64,000 nucleotides of DNA from Scybalomonas sp905214925 (lineage in GTDB: Bacteria > Bacillota > Clostridia > Lachnospirales > Lachnospiraceae). Made by a program: the position numbers and the translations under genes. The first letter of the stretch is position 1, and each line of letters opens with the position of its first letter. Shown in pieces: positions 8,426 through 17,459 of this stretch. Location of the stretch: NCBI GenBank assembly GCA_905214925.1, contig CAJMOB010000002.1:1-64000 (forward strand). The letters run 5' to 3'. The notes below the pieces were generated by a model. That model made no database searches, was not told the origin of the DNA, and saw only the letters and a program-made list of their open reading frames with translations.

Positions 8426-10183
8426 TTATGAAATTGTAAATGTCTTTGTTCCTACTCTACCATCTGGCAATGTAATGGTAATCGTATATTCACCACTTGC
8501 ATAAAAAATATCTTTTATTGTTAATGAACTACTTGAAGAATCAATATAGCGATGTGGCATATCATAACTTTTTTTACTTTTAGAAGGAAGTGTTATCTCT
8601 ATCTTTGTCCCTGACTGATTAATGGCTGTATTTCCCTCTGTTTTAAAATCAAGAACAAGGCTACCTGTAAAATGCCTACTAGGTGTAACAGAAATAATTT
8701 CAAATGTTTTTTGTGTATTATCTTCTCCATTACCTGGATCTTCTGATTGATATTCTGGTATTGCTAAGTAATAAAAATTATCAGAAGTATTTCCATTTTT
8801 ATCTTGTGTTACAAAGCAAAAGTAAGAACCTACAGGTGGCATTTCATCCAATGTCACTGTAAATGTTCCTGTTCCACTTACAAGAACCTGTTTCTTTGGA
8901 TCTGCATCCATAACTAACTTTGGATCTTTATTTACAATACTTTGTGGATCAAAATCATCATTTGGCTGTAATAAAGTCCAATAAATACTTCCTTCTTCAT
9001 CTGATTTTAAAGTTACTTCCAGCTCTTTTTCTTTTGTCCTAGCTACAGAACTAGAAATTGTATCAATAAATGGTGCATCAAAATCTACATAAAAGATTTT
9101 TTGTGCTGTCGTTCCATCTTGGAATGTAACCGTAACTGTAAACTCATTATTGCCTTGTGGAATGGTACCCACTTTCATATAAATGGTATAATGCTGATTA
9201 TCTGTTGTTTCCAGTCTTCCAAGGGACATATTTCCGTCACTTGGACAAGCGATTTTAAAATTAGATAACGTCAATGGCTCTTTTGTCGGTTCACTTAATG
9301 TAATTTCATAGCGATAATTTTCTCCAAACAAAGAAACATATTTATAAAAACCTTCTGCTTTTTCAATGCTAATACTGGAACTATCTCCTGTAGCCACATC
9401 AGCATCGATGAAAATTTTCTTAATTAAAGTGGTTTTCCCATCTGTACTAGCTGCCATATAATATATTGTATAGGCACTGCCTTTCTTTAGACTATCGATT
9501 GTAAACTCATTAGTCTTACTCTTCATGTCTACTCTTGTTCCAATGTATAACATATCATCCTCTGTTATTCCATCTAACTCATTTGGAACTTGATGTACTG
9601 CCTTTGTACTATATGTTTTTGTTGTCTCTTCTTTTATCAGATAATAAAAAGTTCCAGCTTCATCTGAAATATAATTCACTTTTGCTTCTGTATCACTGAC
9701 ACGTGTTGTTCGAACAGAAGTTAACTGTGGACAATCATATTTTGATACAAAGTCTTTTTCAATGAAACTATTATCTGAGAACACAATCGCTAGACTATAC
9801 CCATTATCATCATAATATGCAGTAATAATATCAAAAATTTTATAGTCATCACTTGGCTGAATACTTTGAACTGTCATATCAGAACCACCAGTTGTACAAA
9901 TAATAGAAATCATCTCTTTTGTTAACTGTGGATAAGATTTATTTAATATTAAACGAACTTTTCCATTTTCTACAGACTCTACACTGACAATTTGAAGACC
10001 ACTTTGTTGTGCCATACTTTGTGAATCTTCTTCATCTATCGTGTTATTTTTTACTGATACAACCCCTTTTTTATTTACCATAGTAGTTTCTTTATGGTTG
10101 GTAGCCCCCGAAACAGAAGTTACAGATGCTACCATCATTGCAGATAACATGATAAATGGAATTACTTTTTTATTTTTTCTCAT
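8426..10183 (-). CDS. secreted protein, shortened paralogue 2
   Basis: A 585-residue exported protein. The signal peptide (RKNKKVIPF, ending SVSGA) is almost that of paralogue 1. Residues about 35-46 (MVNKKGVVSVKN) look like a remnant of a BIG2 domain, after which the sequence joins directly to the shared region beginning AQQSGLQIVSVESV. It aligns along nearly its whole length with the C-terminal half of the 5078 protein, including SPF-like repeats such as VPNELDGI, FDAPFI and the common ending GRVGTKTFTIS. It thus looks like an internal-deletion version lacking the Ig-like and repeat regions. It has its own promoter and terminator, so both copies may be expressed together. Confidence 0.82.
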   Translation of the reverse strand: MRKNKKVIPFIMLSAMMVASVTSVSGATNHKETTMVNKKGVVSVKNNTIDEEDSQSMAQQSGLQIVSVESVENGKVRLILNKSYPQLTKEMISIICTTGGSDMTVQSIQPSDDYKIFDIITAYYDDNGYSLAIVFSDNSFIEKDFVSKYDCPQLTSVRTTRVSDTEAKVNYISDEAGTFYYLIKEETTKTYSTKAVHQVPNELDGITEDDMLYIGTRVDMKSKTNEFTIDSLKKGSAYTIYYMAASTDGKTTLIKKIFIDADVATGDSSSISIEKAEGFYKYVSLFGENYRYEITLSEPTKEPLTLSNFKIACPSDGNMSLGRLETTDNQHYTIYMKVGTIPQGNNEFTVTVTFQDGTTAQKIFYVDFDAPFIDTISSSVARTKEKELEVTLKSDEEGSIYWTLLQPNDDFDPQSIVNKDPKLVMDADPKKQVLVSGTGTFTVTLDEMPPVGSYFCFVTQDKNGNTSDNFYYLAIPEYQSEDPGNGEDNTQKTFEIISVTPSRHFTGSLVLDFKTEGNTAINQSGTKIEITLPSKSKKSYDMPHRYIDSSSSSLTIKDIFYASGEYTITITLPDGRVGTKTFTIS

Positions 10184-10237
10184 ATTATTACCTTCTCCTT
10201 ATAAATTAATTATAAAAACATGTTCTTATAGTTTTTT

Positions 10238-10266
10238 ATAATAGCATATCCGAGTAACTTCATCAA
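10238..10266 (-). promoter_or_regulatory. promoter of secreted paralogue 2
   Basis: TTGATG (10261-10266) and TATTAT (10238-10243) are 17 bases apart with a TGC extension. The spacer carries TTACTCGGATATGC, matching the other paralogue at nearly every base. Confidence 0.75.
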
Positions 10267-10725
10267 CAAAAAAACTGATTATTTTCTCTTTTTATCGTAT
10301 ATATATCTAAAATATACACATTTAATTTAATTATATTGTTTAATTTTCACGATACCCATCTTTTATTTTTAAAATATTATTATTCAATAGTAATATCAAT
10401 TTATTTATTCATTTATCTATATTTTTCTTGATATTTATCATTGATTTTCGTTCTAAATAAAATCAATCCACCAAATATAAAGTATAAAACATCTATCTCC
10501 GTAATAAAAAAAAATAGAATTACCTTTATATAATTCATTACCTTTATACAAACTATAAAAAGAGATACTTCTTTCATAAAATTGGAAGTATCTATTTTTT
10601 CTTTATTTCATTCTTTATTTTCTAACCCAATGTTTATATCAAGTTTCAAACTTTCCATCCCCTTGTAACCCTTTTACAAAAGAAGTTCCTAGCTTCCCAC
10701 TTAAATAAGAGCAATGCCACTTTAT
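10267..10725. other. intergenic AT-rich region with one hairpin
   Basis: No credible gene. AGATACTTC (10563-10571) and GAAGTATCT (10585-10593) make a hairpin followed by a T-run on the plus strand and an A-run upstream, so it may be a bidirectional terminator, perhaps for the small ORF at 10726. The rest is low-complexity A/T. Confidence 0.4.
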
Positions 10726-10866
10726 TTATTTCTCTTTTTTTGATCGGAAAACTAATATCAGCCCAATAATCCCTATTACTACACCTATACACCATAATTC
10801 ATGACCAGCCATAGCCAAAATAATTCCCATTAAAAGAAGCGCAAAACCTCTATCTCTCTTTTCCAT
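10726..10866 (-). CDS. small two-helix membrane protein, 46 residues
   Basis: A short ORF preceded by a strong GGAGAAGG about 8 bases before its ATG. It encodes a charged N-terminus (MEKRDRG), two hydrophobic stretches separated by GHELWC, and a charged end (RSKKEK), so it should sit in the membrane as a hairpin. Not recognised as a known family. It lies about 300 bases beyond the agr-like sensor kinase on the same strand, so it might be connected to that system, but it has no cyclic-peptide precursor layout. Confidence 0.55.
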   Translation of the reverse strand: MEKRDRGFALLLMGIILAMAGHELWCIGVVIGIIGLILVFRSKKEK

Positions 10867-11047
10867 ATTCTAATCCTTCTCCCTTCTTGTTCTTGCTATT
10901 GAAAAATTTTTGCTACTTATTCATTATACCACTATTTCAATATTAAGCTCTTTCTCTTTTATCTGTAATTCTAACTTTGCAATAGGGTTAGTAGATTTTA
11001 ATCAATTCATTTTTCCAAAAAATTCTCTACATATTTTGAAAATATTG

Positions 11048-11120
11048 TGCTATAATAAATATCAGCCCATTATTAATACCTCCATTTCTTTATTATAAAG
11101 GTGGAGGTCTTTTTATTTTT
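11048..11120 (+). ncRNA. possible very short transcript with promoter and terminator
   Basis: TGC-TATAAT (11048-11056) forms an extended -10 element on the plus strand. About 20 bases later begins a hairpin, ACCTCCA (11078-11084) with TGGAGGT (11102-11108), followed by a T-rich run. The transcript would be only about 55 bases. The loop arm ACCTCC is anti-Shine-Dalgarno-like. No plus-strand gene is nearby. Confidence 0.3.
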
Positions 11121-11160
11121 AGCAAATCTATTATAAAGAAAAAGCTTTCATCTTATTCTT

Positions 11161-12505
11161 TTATAACTTCCTATCTTCCTTTTCGTTTTCATTCATTGGA
11201 TAAAACAAAAATGACACCCAAAACTTCTCCTCTTCTACCTTCACCTCTAACATCCCCTCATACGTTTTCACAATCTGTTCAGCAGAATATAACCCAATTC
11301 CTGTATGCCCTTGCTTCGTTGTTTCAAACCTCTTCTCTTTTCGTTTTATCACTCCATAATAGGAATTTTCAATCACTGTATAAATCCCATTCCCCGCTTG
11401 TATCATAGAAAAATGGATATATGGATTTTTATTTTTTTCATCTATGCAAGCTTCCATGGCATTATCTAAAAGATTTCCATATAACACAACTAACTCTGTA
11501 TCCCCTATGCCTTCTATCTCCTCTATCTGTATTGATATTTCAAAAGCAATCTTATACTTATTCGCTAAATCCTTATAATATACAATTAACGCATTCAAGG
11601 CATAGTTGCTACAATAAAAAATGATCTCTTCTGATGGAGAAGTCTTTAAATATTCATCTAAGTATCCCTTCAACCTTTCATACTCTTTATTATATAAATA
11701 AGATTGCACCACTCTCAACACTTGTTTCATATCATGCTTGACACGTCTTGATTCTTCCATTTTATTTTTTAAACTTTCATATTGGATGGATTGTAAGTGA
11801 AGATAGTGATTTTCCATACGAACATGTAAATTTCTATGATTTTCGGCTATAAAGTCAACAATAATCCAAGTGATGAAAAATGCTCCCATATTAAAAAAGA
11901 CTGCAAATAATACATTTTTCAATTCTGAACTAAAGAAAAAAATCCCTCCATTATTATATAAATTATAATAATACGAAAGACAAAACGTGGCCGGAATACA
12001 CCAAAGGTATCGGAAAAAGCTTTTGTTTTCTGAGAATTCAATTACAGGTCTCACCTTCTTTATCATAATAGAAAAGACAAATGGATAACTCAGAAATAAA
12101 ATCAATAAATAAATTCCACTAATCACCATAGAATATGGTCTTACTTCTTTACCGTCATAGAAATAAGAAGAAAAATAGGTGTATAAGACAGTGGTGATAC
12201 TCCTATAGTTCAACACATTTAATAATACAAATAACAACTTTGTAATGGGTGCTTTTATGATACATTTAAAAAATATCAAATAACAAAGAATCCATAAAAT
12301 AGTTAAGAACACTGAACTATCTTGCTCCATCACGAATAACATTCGACAAAAAATAAGAAATATGTAAAAAATAAAAATAAAGATTCCCGTCGGTATTTTT
12401 GAAAAACGCAAAAAAATTCTGAAAGACAATACCAAAGATTATAATATTCGGCATCAACTCTAACAATTCATAGACAAGAATTTCAAAAAAATAAGTTAAA
12501 TTCAT
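11161..12505 (-). CDS. AgrC-like GHKL sensor histidine kinase, apparently frameshifted near the N-terminus
   Basis: The protein has about six membrane segments followed by a cytoplasmic kinase with phospho-acceptor KHDMKQ and a GHKL ATPase domain (YGNLLDNAMEAC, then the glycine loop TGIGLYSAEQIV). The best ribosome binding site (AAAGGA, 7 bases before ATG) belongs to the start at 12505, whose frame gives a first membrane segment but closes after 62 codons. The remaining 424 codons are in another frame starting at 12435 without a ribosome binding site. Removing one base from the A7 run (plus strand 12410-12416) joins both into a 447-residue kinase of family-typical length. It follows the response regulator gene in the same operon. 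It may be a pseudogene, phase-variable, or a sequencing error. Confidence 0.75.
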
Positions 12506-12586
12506 AAACGATCCTTTATTCTACTAGGATTTCATTCTCTTAATTCCAAAGGTCCAAATCCTTTCTCCATTTTCTATTCTCTCTTT

Positions 12587-13327
12587 TTAACCCATAATCT
12601 TTTGTAACTGTCGCATGGAAAAGATAAAATCTGAATAGATCTTCATAATTTTTGAATACTCCTTCTTGCGAAATGGAATACTCTCACCATTCTTCAATTC
12701 AACGGCTAGTGGTGTAATTCTTTTAATCTCATGCATATTCACAACACAGCCAGAATAACAAGTTAAAAACTGGGGATATGGCTCTAAAATCTCTTTTAAT
12801 TGATAAAAACTCATTCGAATTTTCTTATACTCATCTGTCTTTAAATGAATATAACAATAATGCTTCTGCACGTCACAATATAAAATATCCTTTAGTAAAA
12901 TTTTCTCATGATCTTTTGCAAAAGGAATACAAATAAATTGATTTTCTTCTAACTGCTTCATATGAATGGAAATCAAACTTTCTGTAAACTGATCATAAGT
13001 AAAAGGCTTTACAAGATACCCTGCGACTCTCATCTTATAACCTTCCACTGCAGATTCTGTACTAGTGGTAACAAAAACCAAGACCGCCTCATCTTGTTCC
13101 ATTCGAATTTGCCTTGCCACTTCCATTCCTGAAATTTCTTTCATATATTGATCAATAAAAATTAAAGCATATTCCCCTTTTTTAAATTCACTTAGAAATT
13201 CTTCTCCACTTTCAAAATGAACTACTTTAAGAGAAATAAGATAATGAAATTGAGCAAAAAATTTCGTAAGGTATTCCTCTACCTGCATACGATCCTCACT
13301 TCTATCATCAATAATAGCAACTTTCAC
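12587..13327 (-). CDS. LytTR-family response regulator, AgrA-like
   Basis: The receiver domain occupies residues 1-120 counted from the GTG at 13327: acidic pocket D7-D8, phospho-acceptor D59 in LIFIDQYM, threonine pair near 87-88 and K107 in VKPF. The C-terminal half (about 140-240) is a LytTR DNA-binding domain with the expected CYIHLK and FLTCYSGCVVNM stretches. The open frame extends upstream to 13438, but those codons look unlike a receiver domain, and a GGGGG about 7 bases before the GTG supports the shorter start. It is the first gene of a regulator-kinase pair and is transcribed away from the glycine-rich protein gene at 13530, its most likely target. Confidence 0.87.
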   Translation of the reverse strand: MKVAIIDDRSEDRMQVEEYLTKFFAQFHYLISLKVVHFESGEEFLSEFKKGEYALIFIDQYMKEISGMEVARQIRMEQDEAVLVFVTTSTESAVEGYKMRVAGYLVKPFTYDQFTESLISIHMKQLEENQFICIPFAKDHEKILLKDILYCDVQKHYCYIHLKTDEYKKIRMSFYQLKEILEPYPQFLTCYSGCVVNMHEIKRITPLAVELKNGESIPFRKKEYSKIMKIYSDFIFSMRQLQKIMG

Positions 13328-13453
13328 TCCATCGCCCCCATCATTACTTTGTCCTTTTATGATATTTCCTGTGTATAATATACTATATTCTTCATGATTT
13401 ATCAACAATTTTCTAAATATTAATCCATATTTCATCATTTTAAAGCCAATACC

Positions 13454-13482
13454 GTTAAAATCTTATATCTATGTGATAAAAT
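13454..13482 (+). promoter_or_regulatory. promoter of the glycine-rich protein gene, with LytTR-like half site
   Basis: GTTAAA (13454-13459) and TGA-TAAAAT (-10 at 13477-13482) are 17 bases apart. The -35 overlaps ACCGTTAAA, which resembles one half of the direct repeats bound by AgrA/LytTR regulators. A second clean half site was not found, so regulation by the neighbouring regulator is a suggestion. Confidence 0.45.
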
Positions 13483-13529
13483 CATTTCATAAAGCAACTA
13501 TTTTCATTACAAATAAAGGAGGTATCTTT

Positions 13530-14117
13530 ATGTCTTTATTATTAGAAATCCAAAATCAAACAGAACGAATCATTTCTGAACTCCAATGGGACAAATCGGA
13601 AATCGCAAAATTCATTCAACAAGCGAACACTGCCATACTTAAACACACAAACACTGCTTCCAATGACGAACTTAATTATTCACTCGTAACACATGATGCC
13701 ACTTATTCTGGTGGATTCATTTTATTCGGTGGTTGGACAAAAATTTATGATAAAACAGTTCCATCAGGAACAAGAGGACATGAACTTTATTTGGCATTTG
13801 GAGGATTAGGAGCTGGTGGCTGGAAGGGCAATTGTGATATTGAACTTTTAACAGAAGGAAGCTTTGAACATAATGGTATCAGATATGCTATCCCTATTAA
13901 TCATGAAGGAAATAACGACTGGGAGGGATATAACAGAGGATTCGAATGGTTCTATAACAATGTTAAATCATTTATGTTTATGTACTTACCTCAATTTGTA
14001 CAGCCAATTCCTATTTTTGTTTATTTTGATCGTAATAGTAAGCGAATTGGTATTTCTGTTCCAAACGCTAGTCTTTCTTGCGGTATTGGAGGCGGAACTG
14101 TTACTGTAAAATCATAA
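13530..14117 (+). CDS. unrecognised glycine-rich protein next to agr-like locus
   Basis: A 195-residue protein starting at the ATG that follows AAAGGAGGT at 13516-13524; the frame stays open upstream to 13473 but without such a site. Residues 1-50 are probably helical. The rest alternates short strands and glycine turns (YSGGFILFGGW, LAFGGLGAGGW, SCGIGGG), giving a beta-barrel or beta-sandwich impression. No signal peptide or membrane segment is evident. It is the only plus-strand gene in this area, is followed by a strong terminator, and is divergent from the LytTR regulator. I do not recognise the family; some similarity in style to Gly-rich barrel proteins of the virulence-associated VapA type is only an impression. 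Confidence 0.7.
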   Translation: MSLLLEIQNQTERIISELQWDKSEIAKFIQQANTAILKHTNTASNDELNYSLVTHDATYSGGFILFGGWTKIYDKTVPSGTRGHELYLAFGGLGAGGWKGNCDIELLTEGSFEHNGIRYAIPINHEGNNDWEGYNRGFEWFYNNVKSFMFMYLPQFVQPIPIFVYFDRNSKRIGISVPNASLSCGIGGGTVTVKS

Positions 14118-14161
14118 TATTTTTATTCACTGCCCTCTTATAAATAAAAATAGGATTTAAC

Positions 14162-14214
14162 AAGAGGCTATCCAGAAAGAACTAAATTTTCTCTTTCTAG
14201 ACAGCCTCTTTTTT
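14162..14214. terminator. terminator of the glycine-rich protein gene
   Basis: AAGAGGCT and AGAAAGA on the left (14162-14180) pair with TCTTTCT and AGCCTCTT on the right (14192-14210), followed by a T-run on the plus strand. It lies just after the plus-strand gene. Confidence 0.75.
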
Positions 14215-14239
14215 CCTACTCTTTATTTTATTTTTTATC

Positions 14240-14437
14240 CTATTCTTTATACTTACAATTTAAAATGATGTTGAGCTTCTCGTTATTAATTTCTACAACC
14301 TCTACTTCGGATGGCCCCATATCAGATAACGTATCGACAACCTGATCTTCTAATCCTCCATCTACAAACCATGTATAAAACTTTTGCGCCACTTCTTCTG
14401 CATCTTGTCCGACAAATTCAAATATAACTTTTTTCAT
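14240..14437 (-). CDS. hypothetical 65-residue protein
   Basis: A small acidic protein starting MKKVIFEFVGQDAEEVAQKF, with an AGGA about 6 bases before the ATG. It alternates strand and helix, and ends with a strand pair (EVEVVEIN, LNIILNCKYKE). Not recognised. It may be co-transcribed with the still smaller ORF at 14527. No signal peptide or membrane segment. Confidence 0.6.
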   Translation of the reverse strand: MKKVIFEFVGQDAEEVAQKFYTWFVDGGLEDQVVDTLSDMGPSEVEVVEINNEKLNIILNCKYKE

Positions 14438-14526
14438 AGTTCTTCCTCACTTTCTAAATACTATTAAAATAAAACGAATAATAACTATAATGTAAACTAT
14501 TAAATTGTACCTTATAAACTATATTT

Positions 14527-14748
14527 TTATCTTTTAAGAAAAAAATCTCTTCTTGCTCTTTCAATTCCCATTACATTTACAAAAAACATATATGGTGACT
14601 TATCTTCTGTTCCCCAAAGGAATTGATATTGTTCACAATATGCTTCTAAATCGGCGAAAGAACATGCTATTACCAAATCATCATTTACAGCAACAGGAGA
14701 TTCATCTGGCACATAAATATCTCCTGCATTTATAATATCTGCAAACAC
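14527..14748 (-). CDS. hypothetical short protein, start uncertain
   Basis: The frame opens directly after an in-frame stop. The longest start is a GTG at 14748 with a weak upstream site; a second GTG about 12 codons in, preceded by GCAGGAG at 8 bases, gives about 61 residues. The sequence (VNDDLVIACSFADLEAYCEQYQFLW) looks like a genuine folded protein rather than random reading. It may be a truncated remnant. Not recognised. Confidence 0.4.
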   Translation of the reverse strand: MFADIINAGDIYVPDESPVAVNDDLVIACSFADLEAYCEQYQFLWGTEDKSPYMFFVNVMGIERARRDFFLKR

Positions 14749-14979
14749 TACCCTATGGCATATTACCTTTTTCCTTATCTACCATCCTTTCTTTCTTCAA
14801 TATTTTCTTTATTATACAAAATATATCCAAATGAATGGATAATTTGGCTTAAAACTATCGAAAACTGGCTTTTTTTGTTTCTTGTATTCAATACTACTAA
14901 TATCACTTATAGAATAAAAGCACTACGTGTAAGCGATACACAGCTTGCAAATAAGAAATATTTACTTGGTAAATGGAGA

Positions 14980-15010
14980 TAGGAGTAGACTATAAAACAA
15001 TCTACTCCTA
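14980..15010 (-). terminator. hairpin downstream of the CapD-like gene
   Basis: TAGGAGTAGA (14980-14989) and TCTACTCCTA (15001-15010) form a 10-bp stem. It is similar in sequence and layout to the hairpin at 39490-39520. No strong T-run follows on the minus strand, so termination strength is uncertain. Confidence 0.5.
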
Positions 15011-15028
15011 CTATTAATAAAAACTTTT

Positions 15029-16888
15029 CTATTTTCTATTCTTATAATGATAAGTCGGAACCAATTCTTGTACTAGTTTCCGAATATCCTCTACTTCTTC
15101 TGAAGCTTTATTGCAAAGCTCCTCCACTTTTATTAAGAACTCTTTCTCATCAAATTGAATTGGTTTACCAATATGAATTCGATTATTAGCGGTATCTTGC
15201 ATTCCTTCTTCATCCATCAGAAGTTCTTCATATAATTTTTCTCCTGGTCGCAATCCAGTATACTTGATTTGAATATCACGATCAGGGATATATCCAGAAA
15301 GACGAATTAAATTTCTAGCCATATCATCAATCTTTACAGGAGACCCCATATCCAAAACAAAGATTTCTCCTCCTCTTGCATAAGCTCCTGCCTGAAGGAC
15401 AAGCCCAACCGCTTCCGGAATTGTCATAAAATAACGAATGATATCTGGATGGGTTACAGTAACTGGCCCACCTTCAGCAATTTGTTTTTTAAATAAAGGA
15501 ATGACACTTCCGTTACTCCCTAATACATTTCCAAACCGTACTGCTGCAAATTCTGTTTTAGAGTACTGATTATAAGATTGAATAATCATTTCACATAATC
15601 GCTTAGAAGCTCCCATAATATTTGTTGGATTTACTGCCTTATCGGTAGAAATTTGAATAAACCTTTTGACACCATATTTATCAGCAGCTCTTACAATCTT
15701 AAGCGTTCCATATACATTATTCTTAATTGCTTCATTTGGACTATCTTCCATTAATGGAACATGTTTATGAGCAGCAGCATGATATATAATCTCTGGACGA
15801 TACTTTTCAAAAATCAAATTCATTCTTTTTGTATTACGAATAGAAGCAATCAATACAACTAAATTAAGTTCTGGGTATTTTCTTTCTAATTCCATTTGAA
15901 TGTCATAAGCATTATTTTCATAAATGTCTACAATAATCAATTGCTTTGGCTGATACTTAACAATCTGTCTACAAAGTTCACTTCCAATGGAGCCACCACC
16001 ACCTGTTACCATCACAACTTTTCCACTGACATATCCCATAATCTCATCCAAATTAAGAGAAATTGGATCACGACCTAATAAATCTTCAATATCAACTGGT
16101 TTTAAACGGCTAACACTTACTTCTTCATTAATCAATTGATACATTCCTGGAAGCATTTTTAGATTACAATCTGTCTCCTTACAAATGTCTAAAATCTCTT
16201 TTGTTGCTTTCTTAGGCGCAGATGGCATAGCAATAATAATATCTGTGATTTTATATTTATGTACTGCCTCTAAAATATGATATCGATTTCCTACCACTTT
16301 GACACCTTGAATATAGTTTCCTAATTTATGCTTATCATCATCAATGGCACACAAAACAGAACCTTCTAAATAAGCACTATTAACAATTTCTTTAATAATC
16401 GTTGTGGCAGCTTGTCCCGCCCCAATGATCATCATACGATGCTTGGATACATCTGGATGATGTTTCTTTACCATAATTCTTATAAAACGATAACAAAATC
16501 TAGAGGCTGAAGTAAACAACATAAGATATATTAAATGCAAAGGATAAAAACTTCGTGGCATATGCAAATGCATAACTTGTATCTCGACAAATTGCATAAA
16601 GCTAGAAAGAATAACAGCAAAAACTACATTCACTAACTCATCAATCCCTGCATATCTCCATAAACTATGGTATAAACGTAAACAAAAAAAGATAAAGATC
16701 GTTATAATGGTATCTAGCCAAAAGAAATCTAAGACTGCCTCCCAATACTTTAACTCTACCTGACTAAGACGAAAATCAAATCTTGATAAAAGAGCAAGTG
16801 CAGTTGCTCCATTCAAAAGAAAAATATCTAATAAAACTAAAAATAGGCGTCTTAACATAAGACGTTTATCTAATATGTATTTTTTCAT
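15029..16888 (-). CDS. membrane-bound UDP-sugar 4,6-dehydratase, CapD/PglF family
   Basis: A 619-residue nucleoside-diphosphate-sugar dehydratase. Four membrane helices fill residues about 12-135. A first nucleotide-binding fold (IIGAGQAA, about 153) is followed by the catalytic Rossmann domain with GGGGSIGSE at 296-304 and the active-site stretch STDKAVNPTNIMGASK near 414-429, where methionine stands in the place of the usual tyrosine, as in PglF-type enzymes. Such enzymes turn UDP-GlcNAc into the 4-keto-6-deoxy sugar that leads to bacillosamine-type and related sugars. It is a single gene downstream of the polysaccharide operon, separated by a terminator, and probably supplies its sugar precursor. 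Confidence 0.92.
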   Translation of the reverse strand: MKKYILDKRLMLRRLFLVLLDIFLLNGATALALLSRFDFRLSQVELKYWEAVLDFFWLDTIITIFIFFCLRLYHSLWRYAGIDELVNVVFAVILSSFMQFVEIQVMHLHMPRSFYPLHLIYLMLFTSASRFCYRFIRIMVKKHHPDVSKHRMMIIGAGQAATTIIKEIVNSAYLEGSVLCAIDDDKHKLGNYIQGVKVVGNRYHILEAVHKYKITDIIIAMPSAPKKATKEILDICKETDCNLKMLPGMYQLINEEVSVSRLKPVDIEDLLGRDPISLNLDEIMGYVSGKVVMVTGGGGSIGSELCRQIVKYQPKQLIIVDIYENNAYDIQMELERKYPELNLVVLIASIRNTKRMNLIFEKYRPEIIYHAAAHKHVPLMEDSPNEAIKNNVYGTLKIVRAADKYGVKRFIQISTDKAVNPTNIMGASKRLCEMIIQSYNQYSKTEFAAVRFGNVLGSNGSVIPLFKKQIAEGGPVTVTHPDIIRYFMTIPEAVGLVLQAGAYARGGEIFVLDMGSPVKIDDMARNLIRLSGYIPDRDIQIKYTGLRPGEKLYEELLMDEEGMQDTANNRIHIGKPIQFDEKEFLIKVEELCNKASEEVEDIRKLVQELVPTYHYKNRK

Positions 16889-17459
16889 TATTTTATCCTC
16901 TATTATAAAACGTTGTAATATATTTTAACTTCAAATTCATTACTTCTTTAACTAAAAAAATATACTACATAAGTTTCTTATATTTATGAATAATGTAAAA
17001 TCAAAAAATGAAAGCATATTTACCATATGCTTTCATTTTATTGTATCATAATTATATTGCAAAAACTATTATAAAATTTGTTAGAACTTATACTTTGTCT
17101 TTCGACTCTATGTCAGCGTCATATAAATAAAAAGTTTGACTTTTTCTTGTTTTGACTCCCTAATACTTACAGTTAGAGTAATATGATTCTTTTAATTCAT
17201 CTAGTAAAATAATTAATCTATATTTTTTCTATCAAAGTTTTCATCACTATACAGTTAATAATCAGAGCTATTGTTACTTTAACCAAAATTATAATGTAAT
17301 TTCTCCAAAACTTAATATGAATACTATTTTAATGAAAAAACTAAAATACCGTTACACTATCCCAGAAATCATAAACAATAAACGCTTCTATACCATATAT
17401 TAATATAAAATGTTTAAATTGATTCTATAATTTATAACTCTTTTTAACTTTACGTCTTT
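16889..17459. other. AT-rich gap containing the operon terminator
   Basis: No gene is visible. The only clear element is a 15-bp perfect hairpin (17005-17019 with 17025-17039), listed separately. The remaining 400 bases between it and the nucleotidyltransferase stop codon are low-complexity A/T with no credible ORF; they would be an unusually long 3' untranslated region. Confidence 0.4.
17005..17039. terminator. terminator of the polysaccharide operon
   Basis: AAAATGAAAGCATAT (17005-17019) and its exact complement (17025-17039) have a 5-base loop and T-rich flanks on both strands. It is the first strong hairpin after the minus-strand operon that ends at 17460. Confidence 0.6.

Noticed and set aside
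10910..11098. 62-codon plus-strand ORF
   Set aside because: No ribosome binding site, low-complexity sequence, overlaps the promoter-terminator pair.
12506..12586. 12-codon ORF (MEKGFGPLELRE) between regulator and kinase as an AgrD-like peptide
   Set aside because: No cysteine, too short, and no AgrB protease nearby; it cannot be an agr-type autoinducer precursor.
14755..14982. 75-codon plus-strand ORF next to the small hypothetical genes
   Set aside because: No ribosome binding site, low-complexity hydrophobic sequence ending in the CapD hairpin; not convincing.
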